A stretch of 38,614 nt of DNA from Agromyces mediolanus (GTDB lineage: Bacteria > Actinomycetota > Actinomycetes > Actinomycetales > Microbacteriaceae), in NCBI RefSeq assembly GCF_014648575.1, contig NZ_BMRJ01000004.1, positions 52,782 through 91,395 of the forward strand, in the 5' to 3' direction. Below, piece after piece: positions 26,353 through 35,345 of the stretch. Below the pieces are notes generated by a model, which had not been told where the DNA came from, did not search any database, and was given only the letters and a program-made list of their open reading frames with translations. Within the stretch, counting starts at the first letter, position 1; every line of letters starts with the position of its first letter. A program made the translations under genes and the position numbers.

Positions 26353-28389
26353 TCAGCGCGTACGGGGAGTTGCGGCGTCCTCCGGAGCCGGGGTGACCGG
26401 GGCCGCCTCGACGGCACTCCCTCCCGGCGTGACGCCGAGGGAGTCCCGCCAACGGGCGATCGAGGTCAGATCCCACAACTGTTCGCGATACCGGCCGGAG
26501 AGCTCGGGCCACTGCCGCCGGATGCGGAGGCTGTAGCGGACGCTCGAGACGAGGAGCTTGCGGAACTTCTTACGATCGTGGACGTGCCACGCGAACCCCG
26601 ACCCCTCCGCGTTGCTCTGCGCGAAGTTCCGAAGCGCCGTCAGCTTCCACCACGGCGTCCCGTGGGGGAGATGCACGGACGGGGACGCGCCGGCATCCGA
26701 CTTGTCGAACCAGTGGGACCAGACCTCGCGGACGACGAAGCGGTACGCGGAGAGTCCGCTCGGCTTCGAGCCGTCCGCCGCAGGGTCATCCCCGAAGTAG
26801 GCGGTCTGCGGGAAATGCTCCACATCCTCCGGGTTGCGGTGCAGCTCCGTCTCACGGAACCGTGGGGCGAGGGCGCGCAGTTGCGGCAGACGCGTCTTCA
26901 TCTCGCCGTGCAGCGCTTCCGGGCCCCGGAGCACGCTCTCGTACGCGAGCTGCCGGAGGGCGACCGCGTAGTAGTCGAGCGTCAGCACGTGCCGGACATC
27001 GCTCGCCAGGTTGCTGACCGGCAGTCGACCGCCGCGTCGGTGAGGGGAGTGCAGCATGGCGGCGATCAGCCGGTTCCGCGCGTGGAAGAACGCCTGCCAG
27101 TCTCGGCTGTCATCCTTGTCCACCCACGAGACGTGCCAGATCGCGGCGCCCGGCATCGTCACGGTCGAGTACCCGCGGGACGCCGCGCGAAGGGAGAACT
27201 CCGCGTCGTCCCACTTGATGAACACCGGCAGCGAGAGCCCGATCTCCCGGATGATCGGGACCGGGATGAGGCTCATCCACCAGCCGTTGTAGTCGACGTC
27301 GAAGCGTCGATGCATCCACTTCGTCTGGCGCAGGTTGGAGGAGGTGAAGTCGTGGCGATCCGGCGTGATGGGGCCCCACATGAAGCTCCAGCGGTCCACG
27401 CGCTCCGCGTACGCGTGCAGCTTCGTCTTGTCGTACATGTCGAACATGTGCCCGCCGACGATGGTCGGCTCGGCGGTGTAGCTCGCGAACGACCGCATCC
27501 GCCGGATCGATTCGGGCTCCACCGCGACGTCGTCGTCCAGCAGCAGCACGTAGTCGGAGGTGCCGGCGTCGAGCGTTTCGAGCATTCCGCGGGAGAACCC
27601 GCCCGAGCCGCCGACGTTCGCCTGCTCGATGACGCGCAGGCGTCCGTCGAGGGACGCCTCGACGGATTCGAAGCCCTGCGCATCGCGGAGGAGCTGGGTG
27701 CCCTGATCGACGACGAGGATCTGGTCGATCCCTTCGAGCGCGTCCGCGTCGCCGGCGATCGCCGCGAGGAGCTCGAGGCAGTATGCGGTGCGGTTCAACG
27801 TGGTGATCGACACGGTGATCCGGCCGTCCCGGTTCGGCGCGACGCCCTCGGGTGCCGCCCAGTCGGCTTCGATGAGTTCGAAGTCCTCATCGCTCGCCGT
27901 CAGGTCGAACCAGTACCAGCCGCCGTCGATGAATTTTCCGAGGGGAAGCTCGAAGGTGTGCCGTCCGTCGCCGCTCAGGGAAGCCGAGTCGACCGTCTGC
28001 ACGACGCCGCGCGCGTTGGACCGGTACACCGTGACGTCCCCCCTGCCACGGGTGACGACGCGGAGCACGACGCGATCGAGCGTGGTCCATCGCTGCCAGT
28101 AGCTCGCCGGGAACGCGTTGAAGTAGGTGCCGAGCGACACCCGTTCGTTGGCGGGGACCCTGAGGCTCCTGCGGCCGGTGATGTACCCGGTCGCGTTCAC
28201 ATGCGAGATTCGGAGCGGCGTCGAGTGCACCTCGTTCGGCACCGGACCCCGCCGATGCCGGACGGCCTCGGCGATCGGTCGGCGCTCCTCGCGCACCTCG
28301 GTCCACTCGTCCGCGTCGAGGTAGAGCGGGACGACGTCGGGGTCGCCGGCAGTCGGGAAGAAGACCTTGCTGAGTGTCTGATTGGACAT
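26353..28389 (-). CDS. glfT2: GlfT2-like galactofuranosyltransferase
   Basis: A 678-residue enzyme with the four-part build of mycobacterial GlfT2: an N-terminal beta-sandwich (residues 1-185, ending near GGWYWFDLTA), a GT-A domain beginning at ITVSITTLNRTAYC, and a helical C-terminus. The metal site is LLLDDDVAVEPESI (D285-D287), the catalytic pair is in IKWDDAEFSLRA (D394-D395) and H419 lies in IWHVSW. GlfT2 extends the galactan with alternating beta-1,5 and beta-1,6 Galf from UDP-Galf. The UDP-galactopyranose mutase gene lies 36 bp upstream in the same operon and supplies that donor. The linkage pattern made here is unknown. Confidence 0.9.
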   Translation of the reverse strand: MSNQTLSKVFFPTAGDPDVVPLYLDADEWTEVREERRPIAEAVRHRRGPVPNEVHSTPLRISHVNATGYITGRRSLRVPANERVSLGTYFNAFPASYWQRWTTLDRVVLRVVTRGRGDVTVYRSNARGVVQTVDSASLSGDGRHTFELPLGKFIDGGWYWFDLTASDEDFELIEADWAAPEGVAPNRDGRITVSITTLNRTAYCLELLAAIAGDADALEGIDQILVVDQGTQLLRDAQGFESVEASLDGRLRVIEQANVGGSGGFSRGMLETLDAGTSDYVLLLDDDVAVEPESIRRMRSFASYTAEPTIVGGHMFDMYDKTKLHAYAERVDRWSFMWGPITPDRHDFTSSNLRQTKWMHRRFDVDYNGWWMSLIPVPIIREIGLSLPVFIKWDDAEFSLRAASRGYSTVTMPGAAIWHVSWVDKDDSRDWQAFFHARNRLIAAMLHSPHRRGGRLPVSNLASDVRHVLTLDYYAVALRQLAYESVLRGPEALHGEMKTRLPQLRALAPRFRETELHRNPEDVEHFPQTAYFGDDPAADGSKPSGLSAYRFVVREVWSHWFDKSDAGASPSVHLPHGTPWWKLTALRNFAQSNAEGSGFAWHVHDRKKFRKLLVSSVRYSLRIRRQWPELSGRYREQLWDLTSIARWRDSLGVTPGGSAVEAAPVTPAPEDAATPRTR

Positions 28390-28425
28390 GATCTGCAGTT
28401 CGTTCTCGTGATCGATCGGTCGGCG

Positions 28426-29658
<1,233 letters not shown>

Positions 29659-29660
29659 CT

Positions 29661-29692
29661 AGGATAGCTGATCCCCCTTGGCGGGATACTAT
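29661..29692. promoter_or_regulatory. Divergent promoter region between glf and the LGFP-repeat gene
   Basis: On the minus strand TATCCT (29666-29661) would give glf a leader of about 65 nt. On the plus strand TACTAT (29687-29692) would start the LGFP-repeat mRNA near 29699. That leader can fold GGGCGC (29703-29708) with GCGCCC (29719-29724) before the candidate starts. No good -35 boxes are seen. Confidence 0.4.
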
Positions 29693-29751
29693 GCTCCGAA
29701 AGGGGCGCCAAACGGGGTGCGCCCGTGAAGCAACGCGAAAGTCGGGGAGCG

Positions 29752-32394
29752 ATGCATCGGGTGGCGAAGCTGTGGGCGGCGGTGACTGCCATCGTCATGG
29801 TGGCTGCCGGATTGACGGGTCTCGGGGCGGTGACGGCGCCCGCGGTCGCGGCCAGCGGCTCTGACTTCAACGCGGGCATGATCATCAGCGACGAAGTGTT
29901 CTACGACAGCAGCACGATGTCGGTCGGCGATATCCAGGCGTTCCTCAACGCGCGCGTGCCTTCCTGCCGCTCCGGATACACCTGCCTCAAGGACTACGCG
30001 CAGTCGACCGCATCTCAGAGCGCGAAGAGCGAGGGGTGCGCCGCCTACCCGGGCGGGTGGCAGTCGGCCGCCGAGATCATCTGGCGCGTCGCGAACGTCT
30101 GCGGGATCAACCCCCGGGCGCTGATCGTGCTGCTCGAGAAGGAGCAGAGCCTCATCACCGATACCTGGCCGTCATCGCGGCAGTACCGCTCGGCGACCGG
30201 GTACGGATGCCCCGACACCTCCGACTGCGATACCAACTACTACGGGTTCTTCAACCAGGTGTACCACGCGGCGTGGCAGTTCAAGAAGTACCAGGCGCGC
30301 CCCGATCGCGCCTATCGGGCCGGGCGGAACAACACGATCCAGTGGCATCCGAACGCCTCCTGCGGAAGCTCGCAGGTGTTCATCGAGAATCAGGCGACCG
30401 CCGGACTGTACCTGTACACGCCGTACCGTCCCAACCAGGCCGCCCTCGACAATCTCTACGGTGTGGGCGACTCGTGCTCCGCGTACGGCAACCGGAACTT
30501 CTGGCGGATCTTCACCGACTGGTTCGGTTCCACCGGCTACACGGTCAAGGGCGCCTTCGCCGAGTTCTATCGGGCGAACGGCGGGCCGGAAGGCTTCCTC
30601 GGCGCCCCCACCTCGAACGAGATGGTGGTCGACGGCGGCTGGAAGCAGCGCTTCAGCGGCGGCACGCTCTTCACGCGCGTCGGGACGCCCGTGTTCGCCG
30701 TTCGCGGGCTGATGCGCGACTACTACCGCGGTGTCGGAGAGCAGGCCGACGGCCTCGGCTGGCCGGTCGAGCAGCAGGTCTCGCTCGGGAACGGGAACTG
30801 GTATCAGGCGTTCGAACGCGGCCGCATCCTCGTGACCGGGAGCACGGTCAAGGCCGTGCGGGGCGAGATCGCGAAGAAGTACCTGTCAGTTGGTGCTCAG
30901 CAGGGGCGGCTCGGCTTCCCCACGGGGGACGAGGCCTGGGGCTCCGGCGGATGGCTGCAGAGGTTCCAGGGCGGGGTGATCGCCTCCTCGACGGCGGGCA
31001 CCTTCGTCATCACTGGGACGATCCAGAAGCGCTTCGACGCGGCGGGCGGAGCTGCAGGCGGTCTCGGCTGGCCGACGGAGGACGAGCGCAGTGTCGGGTC
31101 CGACTGGAGCCAGAAATTCACGAGCGGCGCGATCGTGGTTCGCAAGAGCGTTGACCGCGTGGTGAAGGGCGACCTCGGTGCGTACTACGTCCGCGCCGGT
31201 GCCGAGGCGTCGGCTCTCGGATGGCCCAGTTCCAACGAAGCCAGGCTCGGCACCGGCTGGACTCAGTCGTTCGAGCAGGGGATCCTGTACTCGTCGTCGG
31301 TCGGCACCCGCGCCGTCCCGAACGCACTCGGCCCTCAGTACCAGGCGGCCGGCGGGCCGACCGGGTCCCTCGGCTGGCCGACGAGCGATGCCGTGACGAA
31401 AGACGCACGTGTCTCGCAGTCGTTCCAGAACGGGCAACTCTCCACGAACCCCGATGTCGCCGTCGCCGGCGCCGTCTACCGGGAGTACGCGCGCGTCGGC
31501 GGGGCGAGTTCTGCACTCGGCATGCCGACCGAGGCAGAAGCCAAGGTGACCGGCGGAGTCCGGCAGCGGTTCGTCGGAGGAATCGTCTACGTGACCTCCG
31601 CGCGAGCCTTCGTCGTCCAGGGGGATCTCGGCCGGGGCTACCTGGCAGCGGGGGACGTCGCGTCGAAGTTCGGTGTGCCGACCTCGCAGGAGCGCCAGTC
31701 CGGCATCGGCTGGGCGCAGACGTTCTCGAGCGGTGTGCTGTACTCCAGCCCGGCCGGCGTCTACGCGGTCATGGGGGCGATTCGCGGCTACCACGACGCC
31801 AATGGCGGAGTGCAGGGCCGGCTCGGCTGGCCGTCCGGCGCGGAGACGAAGGTCGACGGCGGATGGCGGCAGTCCTTCACCGGTGGCACGGTCTACGCGA
31901 AGGACGGTCGGGCGCCGATCGTGGTCTGGGGCGACATCGGGACGTACTACGCGGGTGCCGGTGAGCAGGCGGGCGCGGCCGGTTGGCCGGTCTCCGCCGA
32001 GCGAGCGCGCCCGGGTGGTTGGATCCAGGAGTTCGACAACGGCACCGTTCACAATTCGCCGGCCGGGACGGCGCTGGTCGGCGGAGACATCCTTCGCGCC
32101 TATGCGGCCGCAGGCGGGTCCGACTCGCAGGTGAAGTGGCCGGTCTCGGACGCCACGGTCGTCGGCGGCGGATTCAGTCAGGTGTTCGTGGGCGGATCGT
32201 ACTACGCGCGCGGCGGCCGGGTGTTCGTCGTACAGGGGGCGATCGCGACGGCATACGCCGGTGACGGCGGCGCGGGGGGAAGCCTCGGCTGGCCGACGGG
32301 GAACGAGTGGTGGAGCGGTCGGGAATGGCGACAGGACTTCGAACGTGGATCGATCATCGTCGATAGCGCGGGGGCCCGTATCGTCCGTCGCTGA
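29752..32394 (+). CDS. Secreted protein: Cys-rich N-terminal domain plus twelve LGFP repeats
   Basis: An 880-residue exported protein. A signal peptide (KLWAAVTAIVMVAAGLTGLG, cleavage likely after AVA) leads to a domain of about 220 residues with eight or more cysteines, containing INPRALIVLLEKEQSLI, ATGYGCPDTSDCD and YYGFFNQVYHAAWQFKKY; the helix with E-K-E resembles lytic-transglycosylase or lysozyme-like folds, but I cannot confirm catalysis. Residues 264-880 are twelve LGFP repeats. LGFP repeats are known from mycobacterial and corynebacterial wall proteins and are thought to bind wall glycan. GTG 29725 is an alternative start. It lies opposite glf, so a galactan-binding role is inferred. 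Confidence 0.85.
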   Translation: MHRVAKLWAAVTAIVMVAAGLTGLGAVTAPAVAASGSDFNAGMIISDEVFYDSSTMSVGDIQAFLNARVPSCRSGYTCLKDYAQSTASQSAKSEGCAAYPGGWQSAAEIIWRVANVCGINPRALIVLLEKEQSLITDTWPSSRQYRSATGYGCPDTSDCDTNYYGFFNQVYHAAWQFKKYQARPDRAYRAGRNNTIQWHPNASCGSSQVFIENQATAGLYLYTPYRPNQAALDNLYGVGDSCSAYGNRNFWRIFTDWFGSTGYTVKGAFAEFYRANGGPEGFLGAPTSNEMVVDGGWKQRFSGGTLFTRVGTPVFAVRGLMRDYYRGVGEQADGLGWPVEQQVSLGNGNWYQAFERGRILVTGSTVKAVRGEIAKKYLSVGAQQGRLGFPTGDEAWGSGGWLQRFQGGVIASSTAGTFVITGTIQKRFDAAGGAAGGLGWPTEDERSVGSDWSQKFTSGAIVVRKSVDRVVKGDLGAYYVRAGAEASALGWPSSNEARLGTGWTQSFEQGILYSSSVGTRAVPNALGPQYQAAGGPTGSLGWPTSDAVTKDARVSQSFQNGQLSTNPDVAVAGAVYREYARVGGASSALGMPTEAEAKVTGGVRQRFVGGIVYVTSARAFVVQGDLGRGYLAAGDVASKFGVPTSQERQSGIGWAQTFSSGVLYSSPAGVYAVMGAIRGYHDANGGVQGRLGWPSGAETKVDGGWRQSFTGGTVYAKDGRAPIVVWGDIGTYYAGAGEQAGAAGWPVSAERARPGGWIQEFDNGTVHNSPAGTALVGGDILRAYAAAGGSDSQVKWPVSDATVVGGGFSQVFVGGSYYARGGRVFVVQGAIATAYAGDGGAGGSLGWPTGNEWWSGREWRQDFERGSIIVDSAGARIVRR
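30541..32391 (+). repeat. Twelve tandem LGFP protein repeats of about 52 residues
   Basis: The repeat core LGWP or a variant occurs twelve times: FLGAP, GLGWP, RLGFP, GLGWP, ALGWP, SLGWP, ALGMP, KFGVP, RLGWP, AAGWP, QVKWP, SLGWP. Each is followed by a polar strand, then a W/R-x-Q-x-F element and a G-x-(I/V) strand. Units 8, 10 and 11 have lost the LG pair. The DNA copies have drifted, so no near-identical direct repeats remain. Confidence 0.85.
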
Positions 32395-32411
32395 CGGGGA
32401 TCGATCGACGC

Positions 32412-32430
32412 GGGTGCGTTTGCGCCACCC
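32412..32430. terminator. Imperfect hairpin between convergent genes
   Basis: GGGTGCG and CGCCACCC pair with one bulged C around TTTG, in the 54-bp gap between the LGFP-repeat gene and the GtrA gene. Weak. Confidence 0.3.
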
Positions 32431-32448
32431 GGCGGGTCTGCGCGCGAC

Positions 32449-32889
32449 TCAGCCGCGGCGCGGTCGGCGGAACACGAGCTTCGCGTAGAGCACGTAGTTC
32501 CAGACCAGCCCCACACAGATGGCGCAGAGCTTCGGGAGCAGATCGAGCGGCGGCACGATTCGAAGGCCGAAGGCCTCGAAGAGCCAGGTCGAACCGAAGA
32601 TCACGAGTGGCTGGATGACCCAGAGACCGAATCCGGTCACGATCACGAAGCCGGTGATCTGCCGCGCGACCTCGCTTCGGCTGCCACCGGTTGAGCGGAA
32701 CGTGAAGCTGCGGTTGAGCACGAACGAGAGGCACATCCCGAGCGACGTCGCGATGAAGTTCGCGAGCAGCACGTCGACGTGCCAAGACCGCAGCACGGTG
32801 TAGCTGACGAGGTCGACGAGGGTATTGGCGATTCCGACTGCTACGAAGCGGACTTCGGTGCGTCGGAAGAGTCCGCCGCGGTCAGCCAA
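32449..32889 (-). CDS. GtrA-family flippase-like protein
   Basis: A 146-residue protein with four membrane helices. FRRTEVRFVAVGIANTLVDL begins helix one, and ATSLGMCLSFVLNRSFTF is the GtrA signature, followed by GFGLWVIQPLVIFGS and VGLVWNYVLYAKLVF. In three-component glycosylation systems GtrA is proposed to flip polyprenyl-phosphate-sugar outward. The likely start is TTG 32889, inside the last codons of the GtrB-like gene (8-bp overlap), so it is translated by coupling. The second GtrA gene of the window, at 16 kb, is more distant from any partner transferase. Confidence 0.87.
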   Translation of the reverse strand: MADRGGLFRRTEVRFVAVGIANTLVDLVSYTVLRSWHVDVLLANFIATSLGMCLSFVLNRSFTFRSTGGSRSEVARQITGFVIVTGFGLWVIQPLVIFGSTWLFEAFGLRIVPPLDLLPKLCAICVGLVWNYVLYAKLVFRRPRRG

Positions 32890-33868
32890 TGCGCCGCACG
32901 GTCTCGGTGCGGTCGTCGCGGCCCTCGGTGCCCCCAGCGACGAGCGCGAAGCTGTAGAGCGGTCGGTGTTGGACCTCGACGTAGATCCGGCCGACGTAAC
33001 TGCCGAGGACGCCCAGCATGGTCAGCTGGATGCCGCCGAGCAGGAACATCGCGACCGTCACGAACGCCCAGCCTGGCACCGTGGTCTCCGGTGCCACGAG
33101 ACGGACGGTCACCGAGTAGATGATCCCCAGGAACGCGAGCGCCGAGATCGCCAGTCCGACGCGGCTGATGAGTTGGAGCGGAACGGTGGAGAAGCCGAGG
33201 ATGCCGTCGGCGGCGAACTTCATCATCTTGCGCAGTGGATATCCGGTCTCACCGCTCAGTCGCGCGTCCCGATCGAAGAGCACCGCCTCCTGACGGAAAC
33301 CGACGTAGCTGACGAGGCCGCGGAGGAACCGGTTGTGCTCGCGATACTTGCGCAGTTCCGCCACCACCCGTCGGTCCAGCAGCCGGAAGTCACCGGTGTT
33401 ACGCGGGATCTCGATCGAGGCGAGCTTGCTGAGCGCCCAGTAGAAGGCGTGCGCCGTCGTGCGCTTGAAGGCGGTGTCCTTCCTGGTGCGGCGCTGGGCG
33501 TATACGACGTCGGCGCCGCTCTCCCACCGCTCGATGAGCTGGATGCTGACTGCGGGGGGATCCTGGAGATCGGAGTCCATGATCACAACGGCATCGGCCT
33601 CGGCGTAGTCGATGCCGGCGGTGACCGCCATCTGATGCCCGTAGTTCCGGGCGAAGGAGAGCACGGTCACTCGCGGATCCTGCTCGCGCAGTTCGAGCAG
33701 CAGCTCCAGCGAGTCGTCTTTGCTGCCGTCGTCGACGAAGACGAACTCGAAGGTGTAGCGGCTCTCGATCCGCTTGAGCTCCTCGACCAACGTCCGATAG
33801 AGGACCTCGATGTTCCCGCGCTCGTTGTAGATCGGGAACACGTAGGCGATCTTCTTGCGTTCGGTCAT
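32882..33868 (-). CDS. Polyprenyl-phosphate glycosyltransferase, GtrB/ArnC-like (GT2)
   Basis: A 328-residue membrane-associated transferase that charges undecaprenyl or decaprenyl phosphate with a sugar. IAYVFPIYNERGNIEVLYRT and FEFVFVDDGSKDDS form the nucleotide site, VVIMDSDLQDPP the metal site, and NTGDFRLLDRRVV the conserved catalytic region of GtrB and dolichol-phosphate-mannose synthase relatives. Two C-terminal helices (LISRVGLAISALAFLGIIYS and VTVAMFLLGGIQLTMLGVLG) anchor it, as in GtrB. It lies between a GT-C transferase gene and GtrA on one strand. The sugar is not evident. Confidence 0.92.
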   Translation of the reverse strand: MTERKKIAYVFPIYNERGNIEVLYRTLVEELKRIESRYTFEFVFVDDGSKDDSLELLLELREQDPRVTVLSFARNYGHQMAVTAGIDYAEADAVVIMDSDLQDPPAVSIQLIERWESGADVVYAQRRTRKDTAFKRTTAHAFYWALSKLASIEIPRNTGDFRLLDRRVVAELRKYREHNRFLRGLVSYVGFRQEAVLFDRDARLSGETGYPLRKMMKFAADGILGFSTVPLQLISRVGLAISALAFLGIIYSVTVRLVAPETTVPGWAFVTVAMFLLGGIQLTMLGVLGSYVGRIYVEVQHRPLYSFALVAGGTEGRDDRTETVRRIG

Positions 33869-33933
33869 TACAGCGGTGCTCCATCCATTCCGGCCGAGGC
33901 GCGGCCGAACGACAGCCTACGCGCTGGGCGCAC

Positions 33934-35150
33934 TCATGAGGTGAGCAGGGGGTCGGATGGGTGATCCAGATGTAGTACCACCAGCCTTGCGCGAAGACTC
34001 CGAGATACATCACCCAGGCGACGAGCGGGCGCCACTTCGGGAATCGTTGCACCAGCGCGGCGCCTGCGACGTAGATCGTGAAGCAGACGAAGACGTAGCG
34101 GTGCACCGAGATGACGTTGCTGTTCAGCGTGTACATGACGATCGCGAGAGCGGAGAAGACGACCAGAGGGATGGAGTCGCGGCGCCAGACCACGGCGAGG
34201 AACACCGCCGAGACGGCGAGGACGAGAAGGGAGATGAGCGGGATCGCCTGGTAGTGGAGGACCTCGGGGGTGAGTACGGCGCCATCGATGCCGAACACGG
34301 CACGGATGACATCGGCGGATTGGTCGGCGAGCGTGAGCAGCACATTCGGCTGGAGCACGTGGTACGGCCAAGCCCCGCTGGTCCGGACGTTGTTGATCAT
34401 TGCGAGCGGGTCCCCGAACACCGCCCACATGTGCACTGCATAGGCCCCGAATCCGAGCAGTCCGAACGGCAGCCACAGGATCCGCCAATCGAGCAGGCCA
34501 CGAAGACTCCAGCCCTTCGATCGCCAGAACTCCAGTCCGCACAGGGCGAGCATCAGCAGACCCGGTAGCCGAGATGCGGTGACGCCGACGAGCATGAGCC
34601 CCATGAGCGCCCATTGTCGCCGCAGGGCGAAGGCGTAGGCCCAGGCCGCGAAGGCGAGAAACACGGATTCCGAGTAGAAGACGTGACAGAACAGTGCCGG
34701 GGGAGCCGTGAGCAGCATCGCCGCAGGGGTCCATCGGTTGGAAGCGGTGAAGCCGAGCCGCTCGGCGATCACGAGGAGCGCGCGGATCGCGAAGCCGAGG
34801 GCGACGGTGTTCAGGACCAGCCCGAGGACGAGCACGCCGACCTGCCCGCCGGTGACGATGCGCAGGATCGAGATCAGGAGCGGGAACGCCGGGTAGAACG
34901 CCACCGATGCGGGCTCAGCGCCGTACCCGTTGTCGATGATCCCCTCGAACCAGAGGGCGTCCCAGCGCTCCGTGTGCCCGAGCAGCCCGACTGAGGCCGC
35001 GCGGCCATGCGTCGACGCGTCGATGAGGGTACCGATAACGGTCAGCGTGAGCTGCCACAGCACGGCGATCGCGAACGATTGGGTCCACGGCGAGTTCGCG
35101 AATCTGGCGAGTCGCGTGCGTGCAGGGGACGCGTCGGTGGGCGACGTCAT
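33934..35150 (-). CDS. GT-C glycosyltransferase, PIG-V mannosyltransferase-like, with apparent frameshift at the 3' end
   Basis: A polytopic protein of about 400 residues with roughly ten helices. TERWDALWFEGIIDNGYG holds the luminal acidic motif of PIG-V-type mannosyltransferases, then VAFYPAFPLLISILRI, FYSESVFLAFAAWAYAF and SRLPGLLMLAL. GT-C enzymes use polyprenyl-phosphate sugars outside the membrane; the next gene makes such a donor. ATG 35150 has GGAGG nine bases upstream. At WITHPTP the reading frame runs without stop to 33399 into the GtrB-like gene, in unlikely Arg-rich sequence. One extra C in the C5 run (minus strand) at 33948-33952 would give PTPLLTS and stop at 33934. The listed end assumes that correction. 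Confidence 0.75.
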
Positions 35151-35191
35151 CGAGGGGGGCCTCCAGTGCATGGGAACGAGGGGAGGACTCG

Positions 35192-35289
35192 AGCCTATCC
35201 GGCCGGGTCGGCTGGCTCCGGCCGGCGCACCCCTTCGTCGCGCCGCTCGGCGACGTTCGGCGTGGTCACAGCAACGCGTCTGCGATACT
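35192..35289. promoter_or_regulatory. Divergent promoter region between the GT-C and DUF6541-like genes
   Basis: TAGGCT (35197-35192, minus) would give the GT-C gene a leader of about 35 nt; GATACT (35284-35289, plus) would serve the other gene with about 50 nt of leader. Neither has a recognisable -35 box. The 195-bp gap has no other feature. Confidence 0.3.
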
Positions 35290-35345
35290 CGTACAGGCCG
35301 AACGCGGTGGCGGCCGAGATACCGGACGAGAAGGAGACGGCTGAC

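Noticed and set aside
30541..32391. Possible CRISPR or DNA tandem repeat in the LGFP region
   Set aside because: The repetition is at protein level with about 52-residue units; DNA copies are diverged and there are no spacers or cas genes.
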